Of a DNA stretch of 64,000 nucleotides, positions 47,101 through 56,275 are shown in pieces. Origin of the DNA: Bacteroidales bacterium UBA6267. GTDB taxonomy: Bacteria; Bacteroidota; Bacteroidia; Bacteroidales; UBA1556. Location of the stretch: NCBI GenBank assembly GCA_002440745.1, contig DJVB01000061.1, positions 80,202 through 144,201 of the forward strand, written 5' to 3'. The notes under the pieces are model-generated. The model was not told where the DNA came from and did no database searches. It saw nothing but the letters and a program-made list of their open reading frames with translations. Position numbers and translations under genes: made by a program. Every line of letters begins with the position of its first letter. The first letter of the stretch is position 1.

Positions 47101-48368
47101 AAATCTGGCAGGATTGGGAAGCCTTTGCCAACTATGCTTTCAACAAATCGCACGCTACCTGCTACACCTATGTTTCGTACCAAACGGCCTATCTGAAAGC
47201 TCATTATCCTGCCGAGTTTATGGCCTCGGTTTTAAGTCATAACTTTAAGGATATCAATAAGCTTAATTTTTATTTGAACGAGTGCAATCGGATGAAGATT
47301 AAGGTTTTAGGGCCTCATATTAATGAAAGTTACAGTGGTTTTACCGTTAACCGAAATGGCGAAATCCGATATGGTTTGTCGGGAATTAAAGGTGTAGGCG
47401 AGGCGGCTCTTATAAATATTATTGAGGAACGAAATACGAATGGTCCTTTTAAGGATGTGTTCGATTTTGTGAAACGGGTCAATTTGCGTACGGTGAACAA
47501 AAAGACATTGGAATCCTTAGTGATGGTTGGCTGTTTCGATGAGTTGGGCGAAGAAAACCGCTCTCAATATTTCTTTATGGACGATGAAAACGGAACGACT
47601 TTCTTGGAGAAAATCCTGAAATTCGGCTCCCGCTATCAGGAAAGTCAAAACTCGAGTCAGATTAGCCTTTTTGGGGATACAGAAGAAATGGTAATCGAAA
47701 ATCCTGCTTTTCCCCAATGCGAACCCTGGTCGAAATATAAGCAGTTGAAAATCGAAAAAGATTTGATGGGCTTTTATATTTCGGGGCATCCACTTGATGA
47801 ATTTCAGGATGCTATTAAGTATTTCTCAAAAAATACCATCCAGGATGTATTGGCTTTTATGTCGAGCAAACAAAAGCGTGTGGTAGCTTTTTCGGGTATT
47901 GTGACTAAATCGCAAATCAAAGAAACCCGACAAAATACCCATTATGCCATCGTTTCGGTGGAAGATACCGATGCAGCCATCGACTTTTTCCTTTTCACCG
48001 AAAATTTTCTGAAATACAAACATATAATTCAAGAAGAAACCTTTTTGTTTATCGAAGGAGCCATTGTTGATTCCAAACGAAGCCAGGGTGAGGTGGAATT
48101 GCGAATTGAAAATATCATTCTGCTTGCCGATGTCATTGATAAATACACCAAAGAAATAAAAGTGCGATTGAATTTGGACGATTTAACCGACCAATTGGGA
48201 AAAGAATTTGTGGAGGCTGTAAAGAACAACAAAGGAAATTCTCGGTTAAAAGTATTTTTTGACGATGGCGCCGACATGATTCAATTCAAATCACCCATGC
48301 ACAACGTAAAACCGGACACCTTTATCGAAGCCATGAAAGCCTTAGGTATTGATTATAAATTGAGTTGA
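44148..48368 (+). CDS. dnaE: DNA polymerase III alpha subunit with fused N-terminal proofreading exonuclease
   Basis: The 1406-residue replicative polymerase is about 250 residues longer than E. coli DnaE. Residues 1-195 form a DnaQ-type DEDDh exonuclease: DTE at 6-8, HNIDFD, and HNAAADVEAT with the His/Asp end. An acidic linker (about 215-248) leads to a PHP domain (FVHLHLHTQYS, about 250). The polymerase core follows with GPGRGSAAGSAVAYC and the catalytic PDIDIDFDDDGRE near 650, then tandem HhH and OB-fold regions. Proofreading and synthesis are thus in one chain, as in PolC-like logic but with a DnaE core. ATG 44148 is set directly before the exonuclease motif. Confidence 0.94.
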   Translation: MYLIFDTETTGTPRNYQAPLTDSENWPRMVQIAWQLHRPDGTFVEAHNFIVKPDGFEIPYATVKIHGITTEKALAEGHPLADVINRFNEAVEKASIIIGHNIDFDLSIVGAELHRTNSPLTLLNKPKLDTMKSTVDFCALPGGKGGKLKYPKLNELHFKLFAEDFEEAHNAAADVEATTRCFLELIRIGIFGINDLKISDEDYKAFFKINTETIQAVGISFESNKEEETNLPDLEAESETVASADSSDSDFVHLHLHTQYSILDGLTKIKDLAKKAKADGTTAIAITDHGTMFGVKEFHKILTSEGLKPIIGMEAYVAYRTMDKRDRQDQKRFHLVLLAKNAEGYQNLMKLATIGYEEGFYYKPRIDKEVLRKYSTGLIALSACLGGEIPSKIMEIGVEEGEKALLEYLDIFGEDFYIEIQRHPASDPEMNQAVYRDQLFVNTELLRLAKKHQVTVVATNDVHFLNAEDYLAHDRLVCLNTGRDLDDPSRTKYTGQEWFKTKAEMRELFADMPEVLANTLIVNDKIDAYELNHKPIMPDFKIPEDFENEDDYLMHITFEGAKMRWTEITLAIEERLNFELSVIKKMGFPGYFLIVWDFLKAAREMGVIVGPGRGSAAGSAVAYCLRITDIDPLKYNLLFERFLNPDRVSMPDIDIDFDDDGREKILNWVKEKYGSRRVAHIATFGSMAAKSSIRDVARVQKMSLSDADRLAKMVPDKPGVALQDAFKEVKELNDALQNGDEETKAVLDYAIKLEGSIRSTGTHACGIIIGKDDLDKYIPLCTVKDASLDFATQYDGSHVESIGLLKMDFLGLKTLTIIKDAIQNIKLSQNKVIDIENLPLDDKETFELYSRGETLGLFQFESEGMRMHLKNLKPSRLDDLIAMNALYRPGPMDYIESFIARKHGREAIKYDLPEMEEYLAETYGITVYQEQVMLLSRKLAGFSAGQSDSLRKAMGKKIKVMMDELKELFFSGCKAKGHPEAIINKIWQDWEAFANYAFNKSHATCYTYVSYQTAYLKAHYPAEFMASVLSHNFKDINKLNFYLNECNRMKIKVLGPHINESYSGFTVNRNGEIRYGLSGIKGVGEAALINIIEERNTNGPFKDVFDFVKRVNLRTVNKKTLESLVMVGCFDELGEENRSQYFFMDDENGTTFLEKILKFGSRYQESQNSSQISLFGDTEEMVIENPAFPQCEPWSKYKQLKIEKDLMGFYISGHPLDEFQDAIKYFSKNTIQDVLAFMSSKQKRVVAFSGIVTKSQIKETRQNTHYAIVSVEDTDAAIDFFLFTENFLKYKHIIQEETFLFIEGAIVDSKRSQGEVELRIENIILLADVIDKYTKEIKVRLNLDDLTDQLGKEFVEAVKNNKGNSRLKVFFDDGADMIQFKSPMHNVKPDTFIEAMKALGIDYKLS

Positions 48369-48373
48369 GGAAT

Positions 48374-48406
48374 AGGAGGGGGTGGGTTTATTATCTCCCC
48401 CCTTCT
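48374..48406 (+). terminator. GC-rich hairpin downstream of dnaE
   Basis: AGGAGGGGGTGGG pairs with CTCCCCCCTTCT across an 8-nt AT loop, giving about 11 pairs with one mismatch and two G-T wobbles, 5 bp after the dnaE stop. No U-run follows, so it may act as a factor-dependent stop or as an mRNA 3' end block. Confidence 0.5.
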
Positions 48407-48487
48407 CTAACTAATAACATGATTACCAGCGTTATATAGGTGCCTGAAATCCATCCCCAAAACGCTATGTGTTTACCTTTCCTCATC

Positions 48488-48557
48488 AGTCCCGTTAGGG
48501 ACTCAATATTGGTAAAAGGCAACGCAACAAGCAGCCCAACCGTGCCTTTAGGTACGG
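48488..48557. repeat. REP-like element with two small palindromes
   Basis: AGTCCC-GTTA-GGGACT (48488-48503) is a perfect 6-bp hairpin, followed by CAATATTGGTA and then CCGTGCC-TTTA-GGTACGG (48540-48557), a 7-bp hairpin with one G-T pair. I recall very similar sequence pairs scattered between genes in many Bacteroidota genomes, which would make this an interspersed palindromic repeat, possibly REP/RAYT-related. Copy number in this genome cannot be seen. Confidence 0.55.
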
Positions 48558-48970
48558 AATACCTTTGCCTTTCTGAATAAGGTGATAAGGTTATGCCCTC
48601 ATGCATTGTTTTCCCATTTTCTCCATATCAATCTTTTATGCCATCTTGTCCTAAGGTGTTTTTCCTTACCCTTGTCAGGTTATCTGCGACCTAAAACAGC
48701 CATTAAGACAGTAGAATGGCCTCTCCAAAACTTCCCTTTTTGAAAAGAAATAGTTAATCATATCCGTTTCTTATAAATTAAAACACTGATTATCAGCGAT
48801 AATTCTATAGTTGCAATTACTTTTCAGACTGTGCTCCGGCATGTTTATAAAATCAGTCTCTTTATTTTTGAAAGGCTTGCCAAAAATTCTTTAGCCAAAA
48901 TTGATGATTTATTAGTTATTTTGCCCGATTATTGACAAAGGCCTTTTCCTTTTAAAATTCAAAGTTTATC

Positions 48971-51900
48971 ATGCTAGATTTTATTACAAGTTTCTTCGGA
49001 AAAAAGTCGGATAAAGACATCAAGAAATTACTGCCTATTCTGGATTCCATCAAGAAAGCCGAGCAAAAAATCATCCAATTATCCAATGATGATTTACGGG
49101 CTAAAACCATAGAATTTAAATCTATTATCAATAACGGTATCGCAGCCGAACAGGATGAGATTGCACAAATTAAAGCTAAAATTGAGGCCAATCCACTAAT
49201 GGATATGGACGAAAAAGAGGAATTGTGGAATCAAATCGACAAAATCGAAGAGACGGTCAAGGGGAAAATCGAAGACATCCTCAACGACATTCTTCCTGAA
49301 GCTTTTGCCGTCATGCGGGTTACCGCTCGGCGATTCACCGAAAATGAAGTGGTCGAGGTAACCGCCACCGACTACGACCGTGACTTAGCTGCCAAGTACG
49401 ATAATATTAATATTCAAGGGAATAAGGCTCTCTATTCCAACTCTTGGATGGCCGGTGGAAACATGATTAAGTGGGATATGATTCACTACGACGTGCAGCT
49501 CATCGGTGGTATCGTTCTTCATCAGGGTAAAATTGCCGAAATGGCCACCGGTGAAGGAAAAACTCTCGTGGCTACACTTCCTGTTTATCTCAACGCTCTC
49601 CCCGGTCGTGGGGTGCATTTAGTCACTGTGAACGACTATTTGGCTCGCCGCGACAGTCAATGGATGGGTATGCTCATGGAGTTTCATGGCCTTCGTGTCG
49701 ATACTATCGACAACCACGAACCCCACAGCGATGCCCGCCGACAAGCTTATTTGGCCGATGTCACTTATGGTACGAACAACGAATTTGGCTTCGACTACCT
49801 CCGCGACAATATGGCAACCGAACCTCGCGAACTCGTTCAACGTCCTCATAACTACGCCATTGTCGATGAGGTTGACTCCGTTTTAATCGATGATGCTCGT
49901 ACACCTCTTATTATCTCCGGACCAACTCCTCGCGGCGATTCCCAAGAGTTTGACCAACTCAAACCTTATGTCGATAAACTTTATAATCGTCAACGTCAGT
50001 TAGTTAATGGGATTCTTGCTGAGGCTAAAAAGCTTATCACCACAGCAGGTGACGACAAAGACAAAGAAAAGGAAGGCTTTAAACTCCTCTTCCGCGCCTA
50101 TCGTGGTTTGCCTAAAAATAAAGCTCTCATCAAGTTTCTTAGTGAGCCCGGCATGAGAACAGGTATGCAGAAAACCGAGAATTTCTACATGGCCGAACAA
50201 ATGAAAAACATGCACATCATTGACGATGAGCTCTATTTCGTCATCGAAGAAAAACAAAACTCTATCGAACTCACCGATAAAGGTATCGACTTGGTGACCG
50301 AAATGACCGGCGACCCCAAATTCTATATCCTCCCCGATATGGGCTCCGTGCTCGCCGACCTCGAAAAAGAAAATATCAGCCCCGAAGAAAAGGTTCAGCG
50401 TAAGACCGAACTTATGCGCGATTATTCCATCAAAACCGAACGGGTTCATACTATGCACCAGCTCTTTAAAGCATATACCCTCTTCGAGAAAGATGTGGAA
50501 TATGTGGTGATGGATAATAAAATCAAGATTGTTGACGAACAAACCGGTCGTATCCTCGAGGGACGCCGCTATAGCGAAGGTTTGCATCAGGCTATCGAGG
50601 CTAAAGAAAATGTGAAAATCGAAGCTGCAACCCAAACTTATGCAACAATCACTCTGCAAAACTACTTTCGGATGTATAATAAATTAGCCGGTATGACTGG
50701 TACAGCCGAAACGGAAGCAGGTGAATTATGGGACATCTACAAATTGGACGTTACGGTAATCCCAACAAACAAACCTATCGTCAGAGACGACCGTGAAGAT
50801 TTGGTTTACAAAACCGTCCGCGAAAAGTATAATGCGGTTATCAACGAAATCGAAAATTTAGTCAAATTAGGCCGGCCTGTGCTTGTGGGTACTACCTCAG
50901 TCGAAATTTCGGAGTTGCTAAGCCGTATGTTGCAACGTAAGAATATCAAACATAATGTGCTCAATGCCAAGCTGCATCAGCGCGAAGCTGAAATTGTGGC
51001 AACGGCAGGTTTAAGTGGTGCCGTAACTATTGCAACCAATATGGCCGGTCGGGGAACAGATATCAAATTAGGCCCCGGTGTGAAAGAGAAAGGTGGTTTA
51101 GCCATTATCGGTACCGAGCGCCACGAGTCGCGCCGCGTTGACCGTCAGCTTCGTGGTCGTGCCGGACGGCAAGGTGACCCGGGCTCTTCGCAGTTTTATG
51201 TTTCGCTCGAAGACAACCTCATGCGCCTCTTCGGCTCCGAACGTATCGCCAAAGTGATGGACCGCCTCGGCCTCGACGATGGAGAAGTTATCCAGCATTC
51301 CATGATTTCTAAATCCATCGAAAGGGCTCAGAAAAAAGTGGAAGAGAACAACTTCGGTATTCGTAAACGTTTGCTTGAATACGACGACGTTATGAATGCT
51401 CAACGAGAGGTGATTTACAAAAAAAGACGTCATGCTCTCTACGGCGAACGGCTTTCACTCGACATCTCCAATATGATGTACGATTTGGCTGAAAATATTG
51501 TTGAAACAAACCTTAGCAATGGTGATTTTGAGAATTTCCGCATGGAGCTTATCACCAATTTTGCTATGGATAGCCCTATTGACGAAAAAGACTTTCTACA
51601 GGCAAAAGTGCAGCCTCTCGCCGAGTCTATTTATCAGTTAGCATTTAAATCCTACATCGCCAAAACGGAGAAAATCTCTCGTCAAACTTTCCCTGTTATC
51701 GATAATGTTTTTAAAAATCAGTCGGCTCAATACACCAATATTGCTATTCCCATGACTGATGGCCACAAAACACTCAATATTATTGCAAATCTCGAACGTG
51801 CTCACAACTCTCAAGGCCGGTCGGTTGTTACGGATACCGAGAAGATTATCACACTCAAATTTATTGACGATGCTTGGAAAGAGCATCTTCGCGAAATGGA

Positions 51901-52288
51901 CGACCTAAAACAATCGGTGCAGAATGCTTCCTACGAGCAAAAAGATCCGCTTTTGATTTATAAATTCGAGTCCTTTGAGCTGTTTAAACTTATGATAAAC
52001 CGACTCAACCGCGAGATTAGCTCATTCTTGATAAAATGTGATTTGCCGGAGAATAAAGAGCCTCAGGTTCAGCGCGCTATGCAGCCTGCCGGAATGGACT
52101 TTAGCAAGCTCCGCACCGGAAGGTCGGAAGTGGGCGGCGGTGAATCTAATGCCGAAAAATTTGGCCACGACACGCAACAAAAGCAAGTGACTCAACCAAT
52201 TAAGGTGGAGAAAAAGGTCGGTCGAAACGACCCTTGCCCTTGTGGTAGCGGAAAGAAATATAAGCATTGTCACGGTCGCAATGAATAG
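48971..52288 (+). CDS. secA: SecA preprotein translocase ATPase
   Basis: The 1105-residue motor pushes preproteins through SecYEG. It has the Q-motif region, Walker [18 protein letters not shown], the DEAD-like [21 protein letters not shown], the variable insertion after NBD1 (about 320-400) that explains the length over E. coli's 901, and motif [16 protein letters not shown] zinc-binding SEC-C tail ([19 protein letters not shown]) binds SecB or ribosomes. All core motifs are intact. Confidence 0.95.
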   Translation: MLDFITSFFGKKSDKDIKKLLPILDSIKKAEQKIIQLSNDDLRAKTIEFKSIINNGIAAEQDEIAQIKAKIEANPLMDMDEKEELWNQIDKIEETVKGKIEDILNDILPEAFAVMRVTARRFTENEVVEVTATDYDRDLAAKYDNINIQGNKALYSNSWMAGGNMIKWDMIHYDVQLIGGIVLHQGKIAEMATGEGKTLVATLPVYLNALPGRGVHLVTVNDYLARRDSQWMGMLMEFHGLRVDTIDNHEPHSDARRQAYLADVTYGTNNEFGFDYLRDNMATEPRELVQRPHNYAIVDEVDSVLIDDARTPLIISGPTPRGDSQEFDQLKPYVDKLYNRQRQLVNGILAEAKKLITTAGDDKDKEKEGFKLLFRAYRGLPKNKALIKFLSEPGMRTGMQKTENFYMAEQMKNMHIIDDELYFVIEEKQNSIELTDKGIDLVTEMTGDPKFYILPDMGSVLADLEKENISPEEKVQRKTELMRDYSIKTERVHTMHQLFKAYTLFEKDVEYVVMDNKIKIVDEQTGRILEGRRYSEGLHQAIEAKENVKIEAATQTYATITLQNYFRMYNKLAGMTGTAETEAGELWDIYKLDVTVIPTNKPIVRDDREDLVYKTVREKYNAVINEIENLVKLGRPVLVGTTSVEISELLSRMLQRKNIKHNVLNAKLHQREAEIVATAGLSGAVTIATNMAGRGTDIKLGPGVKEKGGLAIIGTERHESRRVDRQLRGRAGRQGDPGSSQFYVSLEDNLMRLFGSERIAKVMDRLGLDDGEVIQHSMISKSIERAQKKVEENNFGIRKRLLEYDDVMNAQREVIYKKRRHALYGERLSLDISNMMYDLAENIVETNLSNGDFENFRMELITNFAMDSPIDEKDFLQAKVQPLAESIYQLAFKSYIAKTEKISRQTFPVIDNVFKNQSAQYTNIAIPMTDGHKTLNIIANLERAHNSQGRSVVTDTEKIITLKFIDDAWKEHLREMDDLKQSVQNASYEQKDPLLIYKFESFELFKLMINRLNREISSFLIKCDLPENKEPQVQRAMQPAGMDFSKLRTGRSEVGGGESNAEKFGHDTQQKQVTQPIKVEKKVGRNDPCPCGSGKKYKHCHGRNE

Positions 52289-52318
52289 ACAGCCAATAGT
52301 TGTTTAATGCTGTAAAAT

Positions 52319-53293
52319 ATGGAACTTATGATTGTTATTACCGGAGCTCTTGGGTTTATCGGTTCTGTAGTCGTTGGGGCACTCAACCAAAACGGAATGG
52401 AAAATCTGATTCTTGTGGACGATTTTACTAAAACCTTCAAAAACAAGAATTTAGTCGATAAAAAATTCACCTTAAAATTAGAACGGGACATTTTTCCTGA
52501 ATGGCTTTCTGAAAACGGGAAGCAGGTGGATTTGGTAATTCATATTGGCGCGCGCACCGATACTACCGAATTCGACGTTGCCATTTTTGATAAGCTGAAT
52601 CTCAATTATACCAAATCTCTGTGGGATGCTTGCTCCCGACATCAAATTCCCTTTATCTATGCCAGCTCTGCTGCTACTTATGGAGACGGTGCTCTCGGCT
52701 ATTCCGATAGTCATGAAATTGTAAATAAGCTTGTTCCCCTTAACCCTTATGGTGAATCGAAAAACAATTTCGACAAATGGGCTATCGCTCAACCGCAACA
52801 ACCGCCCTATTGGTATGGCCTGAAATTTTTCAATGTTTATGGTCCGAATGAGTATCATAAGGCGCGCATGGCTTCGGTGATTTTTCATGCGTTTAACCAA
52901 ATTACCGCCACCAAAGGTATGAAACTCTTTCGCTCGCACCGACCCGATTTCGACGATGGTGAACAACTACGCGACTTTATTTATGTCAAAGATGTGGCGC
53001 AGGTCATTCTTTGGCTCGCTGAGAAAAAACCACAATCCGGCCTCTATAATTTAGGTACCGGATTAGCTCGCTCTTTCCTCGATTTGGCAAGGGGAGTTTT
53101 TCGCGCTCTTGATGTTCCTGAAAATATCACTTTTATCGACACTCCTCTCGATATCCGCGACAAATACCAATATTTTACACAGGCCGATATGACCAAACTT
53201 CAGCTTGCCGGATTTACGCATCCATTTACTTCATTAGAGGACGGTGTGGCCGATTATGTGACGAATTTCCTCCTCCAAAACAACTATTTATAG
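52319..53293 (+). CDS. hldD: ADP-L-glycero-D-manno-heptose 6-epimerase
   Basis: The 324-residue extended SDR makes the heptose donor of the LPS inner core. It has the cofactor loop TGALGFIGS, the HldD-specific LVDDFTKTFKNKNL-type region, ASSAATYGDGALGYSD, NPYGESK with the Tyr/Lys pair, and NVYGPNEYHKARMASVIFHA and QLRDFIYVKDV, which separate HldD from other epimerases. A second ATG at 52328 is possible. It follows secA by 30 bp. Confidence 0.9.
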   Translation: MELMIVITGALGFIGSVVVGALNQNGMENLILVDDFTKTFKNKNLVDKKFTLKLERDIFPEWLSENGKQVDLVIHIGARTDTTEFDVAIFDKLNLNYTKSLWDACSRHQIPFIYASSAATYGDGALGYSDSHEIVNKLVPLNPYGESKNNFDKWAIAQPQQPPYWYGLKFFNVYGPNEYHKARMASVIFHAFNQITATKGMKLFRSHRPDFDDGEQLRDFIYVKDVAQVILWLAEKKPQSGLYNLGTGLARSFLDLARGVFRALDVPENITFIDTPLDIRDKYQYFTQADMTKLQLAGFTHPFTSLEDGVADYVTNFLLQNNYL

Positions 53294-53392
53294 TTCGATT
53301 CTTTAAGTATTTCTAAACGAATTCTTAATTATTTTGTGCTAAATAACAGAAAATCAACGAACTAAAAATTAATACATATCATTTAAAAAAAA

Positions 53393-53430
53393 TTTGGTAG
53401 ATTTTAAAGAATGAGTAATTTTGTTACTCA
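53393..53430 (+). promoter_or_regulatory. Promoter with overlapping palindromic operator before the HTH regulator
   Basis: TTTG at 53393-53396, a 19-bp spacer, then TAATTTTG at 53416-53423 is a full match to the Bacteroidota -33/-7 promoter. A 7-bp inverted repeat TGAGTAA-TTTTG-TTACTCA (53412-53430) is centred on the -7 box, so a dimeric regulator bound there would block transcription. Autoregulation by the next gene is an inference. Confidence 0.65.
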
Positions 53431-53441
53431 AACTTATTTCA

Positions 53442-53975
53442 ATGCTTGATACCTTAATCACCAGTAAGACGAGATTAAAACTGCTATTGAAGTTCTTCCT
53501 GAATTCAAATTCTAAAGCTTATCTTAGGAATTTAGCTCAGGAGTTCAACGAGTCGAGCAATGCCATTCGAATTGAATTGAATAAGTTTGAACAAGCCGGT
53601 TTGTTGAAGGCTGAAGTTAGCGGCAACAAAAAGATGTTTTCGGCCAATATTTCCCACCCACTTTTTCCCGACATTCATAATATCCTCCTCAAGCATCTTG
53701 GTATCGACCAATTGATTGATGAGATAATTTCTAATTTGGGTAACCTACATAAGGTTTACCTCGTGGGTGATATTGCCAAAGGTCAAAATTCCGACATTAT
53801 TGATTTGCTTTTTGTTGGAAGTCAAATCAATCGCGAATATCTTATGAAGCTCGTGACAAAAGCCGAAAAATTGATAAAACGTAAGGTGAGATACCTCATC
53901 TACGGCGAAAACGAAATTGAAGCTTACCTTGAAATGAAGGAAAACCACGAGTACCTTCTGCTCTGGGAAGCATAA
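53442..53975 (+). CDS. Winged-helix regulator with nucleotidyltransferase-like C-terminal domain
   Basis: The 177-residue protein starts at ATG 53442; upstream codons from a TTG at 53421 overlap the promoter and are ignored. Residues 1-75 form a winged helix (TSKTRLKLLLKFFLN, YLRNLAQEFNESSNAIRIELNKFEQAGLL). The rest (about 95-177) has the shape of a minimal nucleotidyltransferase, with VYLVGDIAKGQNSDIIDLLFVG resembling the GSxARGxxxxxSDIDL motif, but the second Asp pair is partly lost. I recall such proteins at the start of Bacteroidota polysaccharide loci. It probably regulates the following surface-sugar genes. Confidence 0.8.
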   Translation: MLDTLITSKTRLKLLLKFFLNSNSKAYLRNLAQEFNESSNAIRIELNKFEQAGLLKAEVSGNKKMFSANISHPLFPDIHNILLKHLGIDQLIDEIISNLGNLHKVYLVGDIAKGQNSDIIDLLFVGSQINREYLMKLVTKAEKLIKRKVRYLIYGENEIEAYLEMKENHEYLLLWEA

Positions 53976-54283
53976 AATATGCGTTGTGTTAATCAATTAA
54001 CATAACAAAAATAACATTCTGTAAATCAGGCGTATAGAAAAACTATATGACACTGAGGGGGCGAAGCCATATCCGACCGACACTTTTCTGACTTGATTTT
54101 TTTATCACTTTTCGACACAAAACGAGTCTCGCTCATTATTTTTAGACCCTATTAAATTTGTCGATTAACTCTTTTAAGTTTTATAGTTTGTTATCCTTGT
54201 GTAAAACAGCTAACTACAATTTTAGAATACTTCACAACCTCACGATTTAGTAACTTTGAAATCTGAATAAGGATTTTAAAATA
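53976..54283. other. 308-bp AT-rich gap between the regulator and the ATPase gene
   Basis: No gene is visible. TAACTTTG at 54251-54258 fits the -7 promoter box for the ATPase gene. The rest holds a short GC-richer patch near 54051-54083 without clear structure. The composition change here marks the left edge of the ATPase-nuclease insertion. Confidence 0.5.
54251..54258 (+). promoter_or_regulatory. -7 promoter element of the ATPase-nuclease pair
   Basis: TAACTTTG matches TAnnTTTG, 26 bp before the ATG at 54284. A -33 TTTG at proper spacing is not seen. Confidence 0.45.
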
Positions 54284-55585
54284 ATGCAAAGAATAGAAAT
54301 TAGAAATTTTGGACCAGTAGAAGAGCTAAATTTAGACATTAAGGACTTTAGCATTCTAATTGGACCTCAAGCAAGTGGAAAAAGTACAATTGCGAAATCG
54401 ATCTTCTTTTTTAAGTCATTGAATGATGATTTAGTAAAGTATTTTATGGATTCGATTGAAAAAAACGATTTCTCAAAATCTATCGAAACTTATACAAAAT
54501 CTATCCGGCAAAAATATCTTGATTACTTTGGTGCAAGCACTCATTTAGATGGTCTTCATTTAAAATATTATTATACAGAATTGGTTTGGATAAGTATTAC
54601 AAATGAAATAAACCATAAATACATTACTCCAGATTTTAGCAGTTTATTTATAGACCAATTTCAAAGTTTGGTCAAAGAAGCAATTGATTTTTCAGGCTCA
54701 AATGTTCAACGCGACCCGTCATTATTGACAAGTAAAGAATTGCTTCAGATTGATAATGAAAAAAGGAAGTTTGTTGCTTATGTGAAAGATAGATGTAATT
54801 CCATTTTTCAGGAAGATAGAGAATTGATATTTATTCCGGCAGGTAGAAGTCTTTTAGCTACTTTGTCCGACCAACTTCAATATATAAATCCAAGAAATTT
54901 GGATTTCTTAATGAGGTCTTTTTTAGATAAAATAAATATTGTAAGACCCATTTTTAACAAATCACTTTCCGATATAATTGAAGAGAGAAGACTTCTAACT
55001 CAATACGATATAGATTATACCAAAACAAAACTTGCTGAAGAAATAATTAGTAAGATTTTAAAAGGGAAATATCAGTATGATAAGGATGGGGAAAAAATAT
55101 TTTTTGATACAAACAAATACGTTAAGCTGAATTTTTCTTCATCAGGTCAACAGGAGTCATTGTGGATTCTTTTATTGCTTTTTATTATCATTTTAGAGAA
55201 ACAAAACGTCTTTGTTGTAATTGAAGAGCCTGAAGCTCACTTGTTTCCTGAAGCGCAAAAGGAAATTTCAAACTTGATTGCGTTGATGTCGAACATAGAA
55301 AACTCACAGGTTTTTATTACAACCCACAGCCCATACATCTTGGCATCCATTAATAATTTGATTCTTGCCAATAAAGTGGGGTCTGTAAACAAAGAAGTGT
55401 CAGAAAGGATAAATAGAAACCTTTGGGTAAGTAGAGATAAAGTATATGCCGCCATAGTTGTTAATGGTCAGGTTAAAGACATAATTGACAACGAATTAAA
55501 TATCATTCAGCAAGAAAATATTGATTCAGTTTCAGGTGTAATTAATGCGGAATTTGATTTTTTATTTCAATTTGAAACAGTTTAA
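54284..55585 (+). CDS. AAA/ABC-like ATPase of the OLD/AAA_15 type (candidate defence protein)
   Basis: The 433-residue SMC/OLD-like ATPase has MQRIEIRNFGPVEELNLDI, Walker A GPQASGKST (27-35), a helical insertion (about 60-260), an ABC-type signature FSSSGQQESLW, Walker B VVIEEPEAHL (about 311-320), and the His loop ITTHSPYILASINNL. There is no TOPRIM domain at its end, unlike classic OLD nucleases. It is followed after 3 bp by a small nuclease-like gene, so the effector is probably the partner. The pair is AT-rich compared with the flanking hldD and ugd genes and sits inside a polysaccharide region, which suggests acquisition. Confidence 0.88.
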   Translation: MQRIEIRNFGPVEELNLDIKDFSILIGPQASGKSTIAKSIFFFKSLNDDLVKYFMDSIEKNDFSKSIETYTKSIRQKYLDYFGASTHLDGLHLKYYYTELVWISITNEINHKYITPDFSSLFIDQFQSLVKEAIDFSGSNVQRDPSLLTSKELLQIDNEKRKFVAYVKDRCNSIFQEDRELIFIPAGRSLLATLSDQLQYINPRNLDFLMRSFLDKINIVRPIFNKSLSDIIEERRLLTQYDIDYTKTKLAEEIISKILKGKYQYDKDGEKIFFDTNKYVKLNFSSSGQQESLWILLLLFIIILEKQNVFVVIEEPEAHLFPEAQKEISNLIALMSNIENSQVFITTHSPYILASINNLILANKVGSVNKEVSERINRNLWVSRDKVYAAIVVNGQVKDIIDNELNIIQQENIDSVSGVINAEFDFLFQFETV

Positions 55586-55588
55586 AAT

Positions 55589-56032
55589 ATGGCCTGCAAA
55601 CCTTACGAGAATTGTTTTGAATTTGTGGATCAGAAAAACAAAATCGTTAGTTGTAGCGATAGGAAATCAAAAACTAAGTATATTTATGAAAACGACTCCT
55701 TTGACTCTTTGACTAAATATAGAGTAGATGGATGTCTAATAAATGATGAAGATTTCAAGTGTGACTATTTGTTATTAAACTGCACAAAAGAAGTATCCTA
55801 TTTTGTGGAACTTAAAGGCTCAGACTTGATTAAAGCCATTGAACAAATTGACCGCTCAATAGATATCTTGCATAAAGACTTTGAAGAATACGCCGTAGAA
55901 GCAAGAATTGTTTTAACAAGAGTAAATACGACAGACCTGAAAAGCACTAAACTTATTAAACTTGAAAGCAGGTTGAAAAAACTCAATGGGAAATTGATTA
56001 AACAGACCCGACAATTGATTGAAAGAAATTAG
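55589..56032 (+). CDS. Small PD-(D/E)XK-like protein paired with the ATPase
   Basis: The 147-residue protein has the core of a PD-(D/E)XK nuclease fold. Asp59 in KCDYLLLN starts a strand, Glu74-x-Lys76 lies in YFVELKG at the end of the next strand, and Gln86 follows in a helix (KAIEQIDRSI). That spacing is usual for this superfamily. A short Cys-containing N-terminal part (CSDRKSK) precedes the core and a basic helical tail follows it. It is 3 bp from the ATPase gene and would be its effector, cutting nucleic acid on activation. The family has no name that I can give; the nuclease call is inferred from motif spacing. Confidence 0.68.
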   Translation: MACKPYENCFEFVDQKNKIVSCSDRKSKTKYIYENDSFDSLTKYRVDGCLINDEDFKCDYLLLNCTKEVSYFVELKGSDLIKAIEQIDRSIDILHKDFEEYAVEARIVLTRVNTTDLKSTKLIKLESRLKKLNGKLIKQTRQLIERN

Positions 56033-56275
56033 GCAGTGCAGCCACCATTATATATGCGTAAAAAGAACTGTATAAATCGAATTGAGCATTTTGTTTCTTA
56101 AAATCTTTTAGTTAAACGGATAATGAATCAACATCAAATCCGAAGTGCGCTAATACTTGATTGATAAATTCTTATTTAAAACCTTATAATAAACCTCCTC
56201 TAAGTGGTTTTTTCATTTGACTGAGCCTTGTCATTCAAATGCCACTTCAGGGATAAAACTTTAAAAACATTGCAA

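Larger units (their letters stand above)
48369..48970. other. 602-bp gene-free region between dnaE and secA
   Basis: It holds the dnaE hairpin, a paired-palindrome element (48488-48557) and about 350 bp of AT-rich sequence before secA with no convincing gene. The minus-strand frame at 48391-48606 runs over the palindromes and is taken as noncoding. The secA promoter should be in the last 100 bp (TTATTTTGC near 48917 is a partial match to the -7 box). Confidence 0.6.

Noticed and set aside
48391..48606. Minus-strand 71-codon frame between dnaE and secA
   Set aside because: It lies over the paired palindromes and has no recognisable domain; such frames arise commonly from this repeat type.
54284..56032. 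Naming the ATPase pair as PARIS, Gabija or Septu
   Set aside because: The partner is too small and has neither TOPRIM, helicase nor HNH features.
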